The notes under the pieces were generated by a model. It did not search any database. It was not told the origin of the DNA and saw only the letters and a program-made list of their open reading frames with translations. A program made the position numbers and the translations under genes. Source: CBFDBT01 sp965603115 (GTDB taxonomy: Bacteria; Pseudomonadota; Alphaproteobacteria; Sphingomonadales; Kordiimonadaceae). Taken from it: DNA of 13,019 nucleotides. This document shows positions 6,908 to 13,019 of the stretch, piece by piece. The DNA lies in the NCBI GenBank assembly GCA_965603115.1, contig CBFDBT010000056.1, positions 1 through 13,019 on the forward strand. Reading direction: 5' to 3'. How positions within the stretch are numbered: position 1 is the first letter of the stretch; each line of letters starts with the position of its first letter.

Positions 6908-9298
6908 GTGCTTAAAAGCCTTTATCTTCGTTCTTTTTCTCCCATGACACGCAAATTATTGCGTGACCTGTGGCTGATGCGCGGGCAAGGGTTTGCTCTA
7001 GCTGCGGTCATTGGCTGTGGTGTGGCGGTTTTTATCCTGATGAACGGGACTTATGGTTCCCTCGTGCAAGCCCGCGAGAATTATTATGCGAACTTCAAGA
7101 TGGCGGATGGTTGGGCGCCTGTACGACGTGCGCCAAATGCTCTGATTGATCATATTAAAACGATCGACGGCATACGCAGGGCCGAGGGCCGCATTTCATC
7201 GGGGGCGATATTGAATGTTGAGGGCATAATCGAGCCCGTGACGGCTAAGCTGGTTTCTCTGCCTAAATATGGCAAGCCTCTGGTTAACGATATATTTTTA
7301 AGGTGGGGTCGCTACCCAGACAAAGAAAACCCTGATGAAGTGGTGGTTAGCGAAGACTTTCTCGATGCACATAAGCTGGTCAAAGGGGATAAAATATCTG
7401 CCAATATTTACGGTGTTAAACGTGAATTGGTGGTTGTAGGGGCTGGTTTGAGCCCTGAATTTGTTTATTCCATCCCGCCCGGTGAATTGGTTCCAAACGC
7501 CAGCAGATACGCAATAATGTGGATGGGGCGAGAGGCGCTTGATCATGCTTTTAACATGGATGGCGCTTTTAACGAGGCGGTCTTTACTATTGGCAGGTCG
7601 GTAGATATCGACATGGTACTGAAGGCCGTTGATGATGTGTTGGAGCCCTACGCCGGTTTTGGGGCCTATAGCCGCGATGATCATATGGCTCATCAGTTTC
7701 TTGAGAGTGAGCTGGATGGGCTGAGTACGCTAGGCACTATTTTGCCAACTATTTTTATGTTGGTGGCTGCTTTTCTACTCAATATTGTTTTGAACCGTAT
7801 TGTCGAGCAAGAGCGAGAACAGGTTGGGCTCCTCAAGGCTTTTGGATATAGCGGTCTATCTATTGCTTGGCATTATTCAAAGTTTGCCGGCACGCTGGTT
7901 TGTCTGGGTATCCTTGGAGGCTTTTATTTTGGTGGCTATATGGGCGAAGGTATGGCGGCAATTTACCAGGACTATTATAAATTCCCTGTCCTTGAGTTTG
8001 ATGCGCCTATGCATTTTTACGGCCTTGCAACTTTGATTGCGATTTGCTCTGGCGCGCTTGGTGTCTATACAGCCGTTCGCGGTGTGCTCTCTCTGCCCCC
8101 TGCTGTGGCAATGGCTCCGGCTGTACCAACGGACTATAGCAAAGTGCGCTTTAGGGCGGGACGACTTTGGGACAAGCTGGACCAAACCAGTCGTATGATC
8201 CTGCGTCATATAGCCAGGTGGCCCCTGAGAGCTATGCTGACGTGTCTGGGAATAGCTCTGGCAATGGGTATGATGGTTGGTGCCCAAACAAACAATAGTG
8301 CGGTGGACCGCATGATTGACCTTCAGTTTGATGTTGTAGGGCGTATGGATGTGACGCTCTATTTCACTGAAGCACAGAACCGCACTATGCGTTTTGATTT
8401 GATGAATTTACCCGGTGTGTTGCAAGTGGAAGAATTTCGCTCGGTCCCTGTTGAGATTGGCGCTGGACATATCAAAAAATTGCAAGGCATCACTGGCGTT
8501 GTTCCTGAGCCACGCCTATCTCGTCTTATCGATACGAATGACAAGAATATTTCTGTTCCCTTATCAGGGCTGATCCTTTCCGATGAGCTTGCTAAATCGC
8601 TCGACGTTCAAGCGGGAGGGACAGTTCATCTTGAGATGAAATCGGGCAGCCGCCGTGAGCTAGATGTGGGTGTTAATAGCCTCACAAGTACTTTTTTGGG
8701 AACACCTGCTTATATTGAGCTTTCAGCCCTGAACGATTTGATGCAGGATGGTGATCTTATATCCGGCGCGCATTTGCTGGTGGATGAAAATATGATGGAT
8801 GCGCTGTTTAGAGCTATAAAAGGGATGCCGAGCATCCTTGGTATCAGTGCTCAAAAAAGTGCCAAGCAATCTTTGCAGGATTCTATGGATGAAGTGATGG
8901 GGACGATGACATACATCAATACACTTTTTGCAAGTCTCATTGCCATTGGCGTGGTTTATTCGAGTGCGCGTATCAGTTTTTATGAACGCCAGCGGGAAAT
9001 AGCGAGTTTGCGGGTTATGGGCTTTACGCGCGCTGAAGTGAACACTGTGCTACTGGGAGAGCTAGGGTTGCTTACTCTTGTTGCCCTTCCGATTGGTATG
9101 GCGATAGGTTATGGATTGGCCTATTATATTGCACAGTCTATAAGTAGTGAATTGTTTAGAATACCAATTTCAGTTACCCGCTGGGCGCTTGGTTACGCTT
9201 CACTGGTCATTATAATAGCAAGCCTTGCTTCGGGTTTGGTCGTTATTAGAAAAGCGGCTAGGTTGGATTTGGTTGCAGCACTGAAGACAAAAGAATAG
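6908..9298 (+). CDS. FtsX/MacB-like ABC exporter permease with duplicated FtsX domain
   Basis: Inner-membrane partner of the preceding ATPase. 796 residues, about eight TM helices judged by eye: about 29-47, 275-297, 324-345, 368-390, 441-460, 668-690, 715-742 and 758-781. The pattern of one TM, a large extracytoplasmic domain (about 50-270) and three TM occurs twice (second extracytoplasmic domain about 465-665), meaning two FtsX units in one chain, unlike LolC/LolE or DevC, which carry one unit. Each half has the cytoplasmic coupling stretch after its second TM: VEQEREQVGLLKAFGYS and YERQREIASLRVMGFTRAEV. GTG is chosen as start: AGAGAG lies six bases before it, while ATG at residue 13 has no SD. 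The fused two-unit length resembles YbbP-type permeases; the co-encoded adaptor recalls DevBCA and MacAB. Substrate unknown; lipids, lipoproteins or peptides are the family range. Confidence 0.93.
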   Translation: MLKSLYLRSFSPMTRKLLRDLWLMRGQGFALAAVIGCGVAVFILMNGTYGSLVQARENYYANFKMADGWAPVRRAPNALIDHIKTIDGIRRAEGRISSGAILNVEGIIEPVTAKLVSLPKYGKPLVNDIFLRWGRYPDKENPDEVVVSEDFLDAHKLVKGDKISANIYGVKRELVVVGAGLSPEFVYSIPPGELVPNASRYAIMWMGREALDHAFNMDGAFNEAVFTIGRSVDIDMVLKAVDDVLEPYAGFGAYSRDDHMAHQFLESELDGLSTLGTILPTIFMLVAAFLLNIVLNRIVEQEREQVGLLKAFGYSGLSIAWHYSKFAGTLVCLGILGGFYFGGYMGEGMAAIYQDYYKFPVLEFDAPMHFYGLATLIAICSGALGVYTAVRGVLSLPPAVAMAPAVPTDYSKVRFRAGRLWDKLDQTSRMILRHIARWPLRAMLTCLGIALAMGMMVGAQTNNSAVDRMIDLQFDVVGRMDVTLYFTEAQNRTMRFDLMNLPGVLQVEEFRSVPVEIGAGHIKKLQGITGVVPEPRLSRLIDTNDKNISVPLSGLILSDELAKSLDVQAGGTVHLEMKSGSRRELDVGVNSLTSTFLGTPAYIELSALNDLMQDGDLISGAHLLVDENMMDALFRAIKGMPSILGISAQKSAKQSLQDSMDEVMGTMTYINTLFASLIAIGVVYSSARISFYERQREIASLRVMGFTRAEVNTVLLGELGLLTLVALPIGMAIGYGLAYYIAQSISSELFRIPISVTRWALGYASLVIIIASLASGLVVIRKAARLDLVAALKTKE

Positions 9299-9309
9299 GG
9301 AGAAAAATA
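9296..9309 (+). promoter_or_regulatory. Stop-overlapping Shine-Dalgarno before HlyD-type adaptor
   Basis: The permease's TAG stop (9296-9298) overlaps the SD AGGGAG (9297-9302), with seven bases to the GTG start at 9310. This fixes the GTG start and suggests coupled translation. The 13-base string TAGGGAGAAAAAT is identical to the one between the RND adaptor and pump. Confidence 0.7.
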
Positions 9310-10512
9310 GTGGCAAATTTAAAAGCAAAAAACTGGGCTATGATACTTGCGGGTGGCATTCTGCTTGTGTGGTTAATATTTGCTTTTATGCCTGCCGCTG
9401 TGTCGGTGGAGGTTGCGACCATTGGGCGGGGGGATATTGTTGTCACTATCCAGGACGATGGCAAAACCAGAGTTAAAGATCTTTATGTCGTATCCGCTCC
9501 AATTACTGGTCGATTGCTACGCATTGAAAAAGAAGTTGGCGATGAAGTTACTGGTGGCAAAACGGTTTTATTCACCATGCTCGCCAGCCCAGCAGCCTTT
9601 TTAGATAGCCGCAGCACTGAAAGCGCTAAAGCGAGTGTTAGAGGAGCAAAGGCCGCACTAGAACTTGCAGAGAGCGATCAGCACCGCACAGAAGCTGAGG
9701 TTGAATTTGCAAAATCTGAACTGAGCCGAATAGAGCCATTATTTAAAAGTGGTACTGTGTCGCAAGCTATGCTGGATAGGGTCGCGCTTCAATTAGAACA
9801 AGCGCAATCCAGCCTCAAATCTAGCCATGCAGCGGTTGATGTGCGAAGGGCAGAGCTTGCCAATGCTGAGGCTGTGCTGGCCCCTCCGGTTACTAATGGT
9901 AAGGGCGACGAGACAGCGCTACTTAAAATCAAATCTCCAGTGAGTGGTGTTGTGTTTGCCCTGCATCACCAAAGCGAAGGGGTCGTTGTTGCTGGCACAC
10001 CAATCTTGTCCGTTGGTAATGCTGCAGAGCTTGAAATTGTAGCTGATTTTTTATCCACAAGCGCCGTTAAAGTCACGAAAGGCGCTTCGGTAATTATCGA
10101 AGGTTGGGGTGGTGAGCGATTAATGGGGCAAGTGCGTCTAGTAGAGCCTACTGGGTTTTTAAAGGTTTCAGCGCTGGGCATTGAAGAACAGAGGGTAAAT
10201 ATAATCATTGATTTTGATGAGCCAGCAGCAGCTTTTTCAAAGCTTGGGCATGGGTTTAGAGTGGAGCCTAAAATAGTTCTGGATCATAAAATAGGCCAGA
10301 TAAGGGTGCCCATCAGCGGTCTGTTCCGCAGCAATGGCGACTGGGCAGTTTTTACGGAGATTGATGGAAAAGCGCAATTAACGCCCGTCAAAATCGGTGC
10401 ATATAACGTTGATTATGCTACAGTGCTTGCGGGTTTGAATGTGGGGGATACTATCATTTTGCACCCATCGGACCAAATTGAAGACGGGGTCTCCATTAAA
10501 GCAGAAGAGTAA
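9310..10512 (+). CDS. HlyD-family periplasmic adaptor of the ABC exporter
   Basis: Membrane-anchored adaptor expected to join the ABC permease to an outer-membrane channel or hand on its cargo. Seen in 400 residues: one N-terminal TM helix (about 9-29), first lipoyl half about 55-90 (VSAPITGRLLRIEKEVGDEV), coiled-coil hairpin about 98-195 rich in Ala, Glu and Gln, second lipoyl half about 200-235 (IKSPVSGVVFALHHQSEGVV), beta-barrel about 240-315 including FLKVSALGIEEQRVNI, and a membrane-proximal domain to the end. It is not closely similar by eye to the RND adaptor at 2903-4141, so the two are separate lineages rather than a recent duplication. GTG start with a strong SD; last gene of the three-gene operon. 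It ends 3 bp from the convergent cyclophilin gene. No TolC homologue is in view. Confidence 0.93.
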   Translation: MANLKAKNWAMILAGGILLVWLIFAFMPAAVSVEVATIGRGDIVVTIQDDGKTRVKDLYVVSAPITGRLLRIEKEVGDEVTGGKTVLFTMLASPAAFLDSRSTESAKASVRGAKAALELAESDQHRTEAEVEFAKSELSRIEPLFKSGTVSQAMLDRVALQLEQAQSSLKSSHAAVDVRRAELANAEAVLAPPVTNGKGDETALLKIKSPVSGVVFALHHQSEGVVVAGTPILSVGNAAELEIVADFLSTSAVKVTKGASVIIEGWGGERLMGQVRLVEPTGFLKVSALGIEEQRVNIIIDFDEPAAAFSKLGHGFRVEPKIVLDHKIGQIRVPISGLFRSNGDWAVFTEIDGKAQLTPVKIGAYNVDYATVLAGLNVGDTIILHPSDQIEDGVSIKAEE

Positions 10513-10515
10513 AAG

Positions 10516-11124
10516 TTACTTGCGAAGCACGCGTATAATTTTAACTGGATTTTTGAGGTATTGTCCCTCGATGTAAGCATCATCAGTATTTTTGGTATCA
10601 CGAATATCATTAATAGCCCGCACCACCGACATGCCGCTTGTTATAATACCAAAAGCGGCAAACCCTTGTCCATCCTTGTGGCGTGTTCCTCCAAAGTCTA
10701 AGGCAGGTTGTGCGCCTATAGTGATGAAAAACTCAGCTCTTGCGGACGTTAATGTATCTCGGGCCATTGAGATGACGCCATTCTCGTGAATGATACCGGT
10801 TTGTTGTGTGGTCTCAAGTGGGATAGCTGGAAAACGAGCAACATCTAGACGCGCCCCGCCTTGAATCATTGCAATTTTAGGGCTGCCATTATCATTGTCA
10901 TATCGTACGGTGCGGGTGAAGGCGCCATCAATATAGAGCCCTGCATCTACATATTTTAAAAAATTATCAACAGTGATAGGTGCGCGGTCAGGATAGAGAG
11001 CAATATCTATAGAGCCGAGTGAAGTTTGTATTGTGATATTGGTGGTGTTTTCTTCCGCTTGTGCCGTAAAACTCACTAATGTGAGCAGGCTCATCAGTAG
11101 AAAGCTTTTAAATCCTGAAAACAT
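10516..11124 (-). CDS. Periplasmic cyclophilin-type peptidyl-prolyl cis-trans isomerase
   Basis: Folding enzyme that catalyses cis-trans isomerisation of Xaa-Pro bonds, here exported. 202 residues from ATG 11124: signal peptide with cleavage expected after AQA (residue 23), then a cyclophilin barrel. Recognisable elements are the opening strand TSLGSIDIALYPDRAPITVDNFLKY, catalytic Arg71 (FTRTV in place of FHRVI), MIQGG with Gln88, ISMAR, and EFFITIG with Phe132-Phe133. Differences: an Asn/Asp/Gly-rich insert between the catalytic Arg and MIQGG, Ala where FM is usual, and a GGTRHKDGQGFAAFG segment where classical cyclophilins place the Trp and His of the active site. ATG 11124 is preferred to GTG 11133 because AAGG sits eight bases upstream of the ATG and overlaps the GTG. 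A -10 TATAAT lies about 50 bp upstream. Converges on the HlyD-type adaptor gene. Confidence 0.93.
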   Translation of the reverse strand: MFSGFKSFLLMSLLTLVSFTAQAEENTTNITIQTSLGSIDIALYPDRAPITVDNFLKYVDAGLYIDGAFTRTVRYDNDNGSPKIAMIQGGARLDVARFPAIPLETTQQTGIIHENGVISMARDTLTSARAEFFITIGAQPALDFGGTRHKDGQGFAAFGIITSGMSVVRAINDIRDTKNTDDAYIEGQYLKNPVKIIRVLRK

Positions 11125-11172
11125 ATCAAACACCTTTTCTTAAAGAGATGGGGCCGCAATATTTATTAACGT

Positions 11173-11201
11173 ATTATAGTATATACACTAAACCATTTCA
11201 G
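11173..11201 (-). promoter_or_regulatory. Predicted sigma70-type promoter of the cyclophilin gene
   Basis: On the minus strand CTGAAA (11201-11196; four of six matches to TTGACA) is followed after 17 bp by a perfect TATAAT (11178-11173). The predicted transcript start would be about 40 nt upstream of the preferred ATG at 11124. Spacing and -10 are ideal, the -35 is weak. Prediction only. Confidence 0.5.
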
Positions 11202-11280
11202 CATACAGTAATCATCGCAATAAATTGTAAAATTCATAAAAATTATTGTTTTGATTCATTATTATTTAACGTGTTTCGGT

Positions 11281-11299
11281 AATGATGATGCCCATCATT
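11281..11299. promoter_or_regulatory. Inverted repeat AATGATG-N5-CATCATT ahead of the kinase
   Basis: Perfect 7-bp arms, AATGATG (11281-11287) and CATCATT (11293-11299), separated by ATGCC. It could be an operator or a weak RNA hairpin in the leader. There is no T-tract directly after it, so it is not an intrinsic terminator. It overlaps the next inverted repeat by four bases. Confidence 0.5.
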
Positions 11300-11317
11300 G
11301 TAGGATCTTTTACAATG
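11296..11317. promoter_or_regulatory. Inverted repeat CATTGTA-N8-TACAATG ahead of the kinase
   Basis: Perfect 7-bp arms, CATTGTA (11296-11302) and TACAATG (11311-11317), around an 8-bp centre. The 22-bp dyad has the size of an operator for a dimeric helix-turn-helix regulator and sits 30 bp before the kinase GTG start. The TGTA-N8-TACA core does not match the TyrR box spacing. The dyad is seen directly; binding by a regulator is inference. Confidence 0.55.
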
Positions 11318-11346
11318 TAGCACTTGTTTGGGGTTGGAGTTTGGTC

Positions 11347-13019
11347 GTGGGCGCAGAATTAGAAACAATAGACATATATGATGAAGCTTTCTGCCTTGGG
11401 CGCTGGTCATTAAGCTGGAATGATGATGGAACGATACGATGTGTTGGCACAAATTGGCTCGAGCATGCGGGTGAAAATGCATTAAAGACACTTCAAGATT
11501 TTTATGATTCGATTGACGAGACAAGCGCTGAAATTGTTAAACAAGCTATCTGTGAGCTATCTTGTGATCAAACAATTTCAAACTTTAGTATTCCTCACCC
11601 AAATGATCAAACCCAAAAAATTGAAGGTGCTGTAGAGCTTATGAACTGCGGCTCAAAACAACAGTATATTTTGACGGCCTCAGTTTCTATAAGCCACTTA
11701 GAGGCTCGCAATCGTTCTCGTAATTTATTAGATAGGCTATCTCAAGCCATCATGGTGTCACAAGGTGGCGATCCCGTATTTGTAAACAAATCTTTCATAA
11801 ATCTACTCGGTTTTGATGGAGTTGAAGAAGTCTTTAGGCATGGAACAATAAAAAACTGTCTACCCAAAGCTGGCTGGAAAGCACTGGGTAGAGACATAGC
11901 TGGTGGAACAAGCGACTTTGACCGACGAGAGGATTATGAATTTCTTTTAACAAAACAAGATGGCTCTAAGGTTGATGCAAAATGCCATGTTGACCATATT
12001 GATTGGGACGGTGAACCTGCAAATATGTTGTCTATAGTTGACGTAACCGAGATAAAAGTTTCAGATTTTGAAAACAGAGTCTCGCGGGAATTGTTTCGCA
12101 AAATTTTTGATTTGAGCCCCGATGTTACAATTATTGTGAACATGGATGATGGGAAAATTATTGACGTAAATAGCGCCTTCGTTGAAATCACTGGAGTTTC
12201 TCGTAAAGACGCTGTTGATGTGATGGCTAAAGACTTGTCAGTGTGGGCTGATAATACTGTGAGGGATTGGCTTACACATAAAATGCATTCCCAGACAAGT
12301 GCCAGAAATATGCCTGTGGTACTCAATGCCCGTGGTGGCATGTATCGGCAATTGACTGTATCGGCTGAAAGTATTGAGCTGGATGGAAAAAGCCTTTTAC
12401 TTATCGTCGCGCGTGATATTTCTGATGACCTTACGCGAGAGAAAGAGATGATTGCATCTCGCGATGAAGCTAACATGGCTAGTCAGACGAAGTCAGAATT
12501 TCTAGCCAATATGAGTCATGAACTTAGAACGCCTCTTAATGCTATTCTTGGATTTTCTGAAATAATTTCTGGTGAAATTTTTGGTCCTGTAGGCTCACCC
12601 AAATATGCAGAATATGCGACTGATATTTTTAATAGTGGCGGACACTTGCTTTCAATTATCAATGACATTCTTGACCTATCTAAGGTGGAGGCCGGTCAGC
12701 TTGATGTGAATGAAGAGGAAATTCAGGCCAGTGATGTCGTTAATGAATGTGTACGTTTGGTTAAGAAAAAAGCAGAAAAAGAAACAGTGAATCTACATGT
12801 TGACTGCATGGAAGACCTAAATTTTTATACTGACCCGAGGCTCTTTAAACAAATTATGCTTAACCTACTCACAAATGCGGTCAAATTTACGCCTCAAGGG
12901 GGGGATGTTTATCTGAGGGTATCAACCTTAGGAGATCATGTTGTACTTTCGGTTAAAGATAACGGTATTGGAATGACACCATCTGAGCTGGAAATGGCAA
13001 TGAAACCTTTTGGTCAGAT
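11347..13019 (+). CDS. Soluble multi-PAS sensor histidine kinase (3' end outside window)
   Basis: Two-component sensor kinase that autophosphorylates on His in response to a signal sensed by PAS domains. 557 codons are visible. Seen: a PAS-like N-terminal segment (about 15-115), PAS at about 124-235 (ending NMLSIVDVTEIKVSD), second clear PAS at about 248-365 (FDLSPDVTIIVNMDDGKIIDVN, ending LIVARDISDDLTREKEM), HisKA with phospho-accepting His391 in NMSHELRTPLNAILGFSE, and the start of the ATPase domain with N-box NLLTNAVKF (506-514) and G1-box DNGIGM (538-543). It is cut near FGQ; the GTGLGL (G2) box, roughly 50-70 residues on, is missing from the window. No TM segment or signal peptide, so a cytoplasmic sensor. 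GTG start chosen: GGAG (11336-11339) lies seven bases upstream; TTG 11341 is too close to it. The H-box and FGPVGSPKYAEYA stretch are typical of Alphaproteobacteria. Any receiver domain or partner regulator would lie to the right. Confidence 0.95.
   Translation, partial: MGAELETIDIYDEAFCLGRWSLSWNDDGTIRCVGTNWLEHAGENALKTLQDFYDSIDETSAEIVKQAICELSCDQTISNFSIPHPNDQTQKIEGAVELMNCGSKQQYILTASVSISHLEARNRSRNLLDRLSQAIMVSQGGDPVFVNKSFINLLGFDGVEEVFRHGTIKNCLPKAGWKALGRDIAGGTSDFDRREDYEFLLTKQDGSKVDAKCHVDHIDWDGEPANMLSIVDVTEIKVSDFENRVSRELFRKIFDLSPDVTIIVNMDDGKIIDVNSAFVEITGVSRKDAVDVMAKDLSVWADNTVRDWLTHKMHSQTSARNMPVVLNARGGMYRQLTVSAESIELDGKSLLLIVARDISDDLTREKEMIASRDEANMASQTKSEFLANMSHELRTPLNAILGFSEIISGEIFGPVGSPKYAEYATDIFNSGGHLLSIINDILDLSKVEAGQLDVNEEEIQASDVVNECVRLVKKKAEKETVNLHVDCMEDLNFYTDPRLFKQIMLNLLTNAVKFTPQGGDVYLRVSTLGDHVVLSVKDNGIGMTPSELEMAMKPFGQ

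Larger units (their letters stand above)
11125..11346. other. AT-rich divergent intergenic region, cyclophilin / histidine kinase
   Basis: 222 bp separating the leftward cyclophilin gene from the rightward kinase gene. It contains a sigma70-like promoter for the cyclophilin (11173-11201), a very AT-rich middle (about 11160-11270), and two adjacent perfect inverted repeats (11281-11317) close to the kinase start. A confident -35/-10 pair for the kinase was not found. I see no small gene. Confidence 0.6.

Noticed and set aside
2903..10512. The two adaptor genes as products of a recent local duplication
   Set aside because: They share only the general adaptor architecture; anchor, hairpin and barrel sequences differ throughout by eye, so they are likely old separate lineages.
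11934..12476. 180-codon open frame on the minus strand inside the kinase gene
   Set aside because: Antisense to the PAS domains of an intact, well-conserved kinase frame; the product is Ser/Thr-rich with no domain.
1..13019. Mobile elements, CRISPR arrays, tRNA or rRNA genes, toxin-antitoxin or known defence genes
   Set aside because: Looked for on both strands; no transposase, integrase, regularly spaced repeats, tRNA-like cloverleaf or defence domain was seen.

Overview
The window looks like chromosomal DNA of a moderately AT-rich alphaproteobacterium, possibly a marine one. This rests mainly on the histidine kinase at the right end, whose H-box (FLANMSHELRTPLNAILGFSE) and following FGPVGSPKYAEYA stretch are typical of alphaproteobacterial PAS kinases. 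The organism assignment is inference from family knowledge; no rRNA or housekeeping marker is present. I see no insertion sequences, phage genes, CRISPR arrays, tRNAs or rRNAs.

Left part, minus strand (1-4141): a two-gene RND efflux operon. A periplasmic adaptor (GTG start, 2903-4141) is followed 11 bases later by an RND inner-membrane pump (start at 2891) that runs off the left edge with 963 codons visible. A 270-bp intergenic region upstream of the adaptor carries a 21-bp tandem direct repeat and small palindromes, and probably holds the operon's control region. No outer-membrane TolC-type gene is in view.

Centre (4412-10512): a secreted M1-family zinc aminopeptidase on the minus strand is divergent, across only 82 bp, from a three-gene plus-strand operon. 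That operon encodes an ABC ATPase, a double FtsX/MacB-type permease of about 8 TM segments, and an HlyD-type adaptor. It is an ABC exporter of the MacB/DevBCA/YbbAP kind working with a periplasmic adaptor. The three genes are spaced 14 and 11 bp apart and are almost certainly co-transcribed.

Right part (10516-13019): a periplasmic cyclophilin-type prolyl isomerase on the minus strand converges on the adaptor gene with a 3-bp gap. After a 222-bp divergent AT-rich region come a good promoter for the cyclophilin and two perfect inverted repeats ahead of a soluble multi-PAS histidine kinase, which is cut by the right edge (557 codons visible).

Taken together this is a cell-envelope and export neighbourhood: two energetically different adaptor-linked exporters flank a secreted peptidase, with a periplasmic folding enzyme and a sensor kinase beside them. 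Each family is known. The unexplained parts are mainly regulatory DNA (the 21-bp repeat and the inverted repeats), a missing TM10 lysine in the RND pump, and the question of whether the peptidase works with either exporter. I did not find convincing evidence of a wholly new system.
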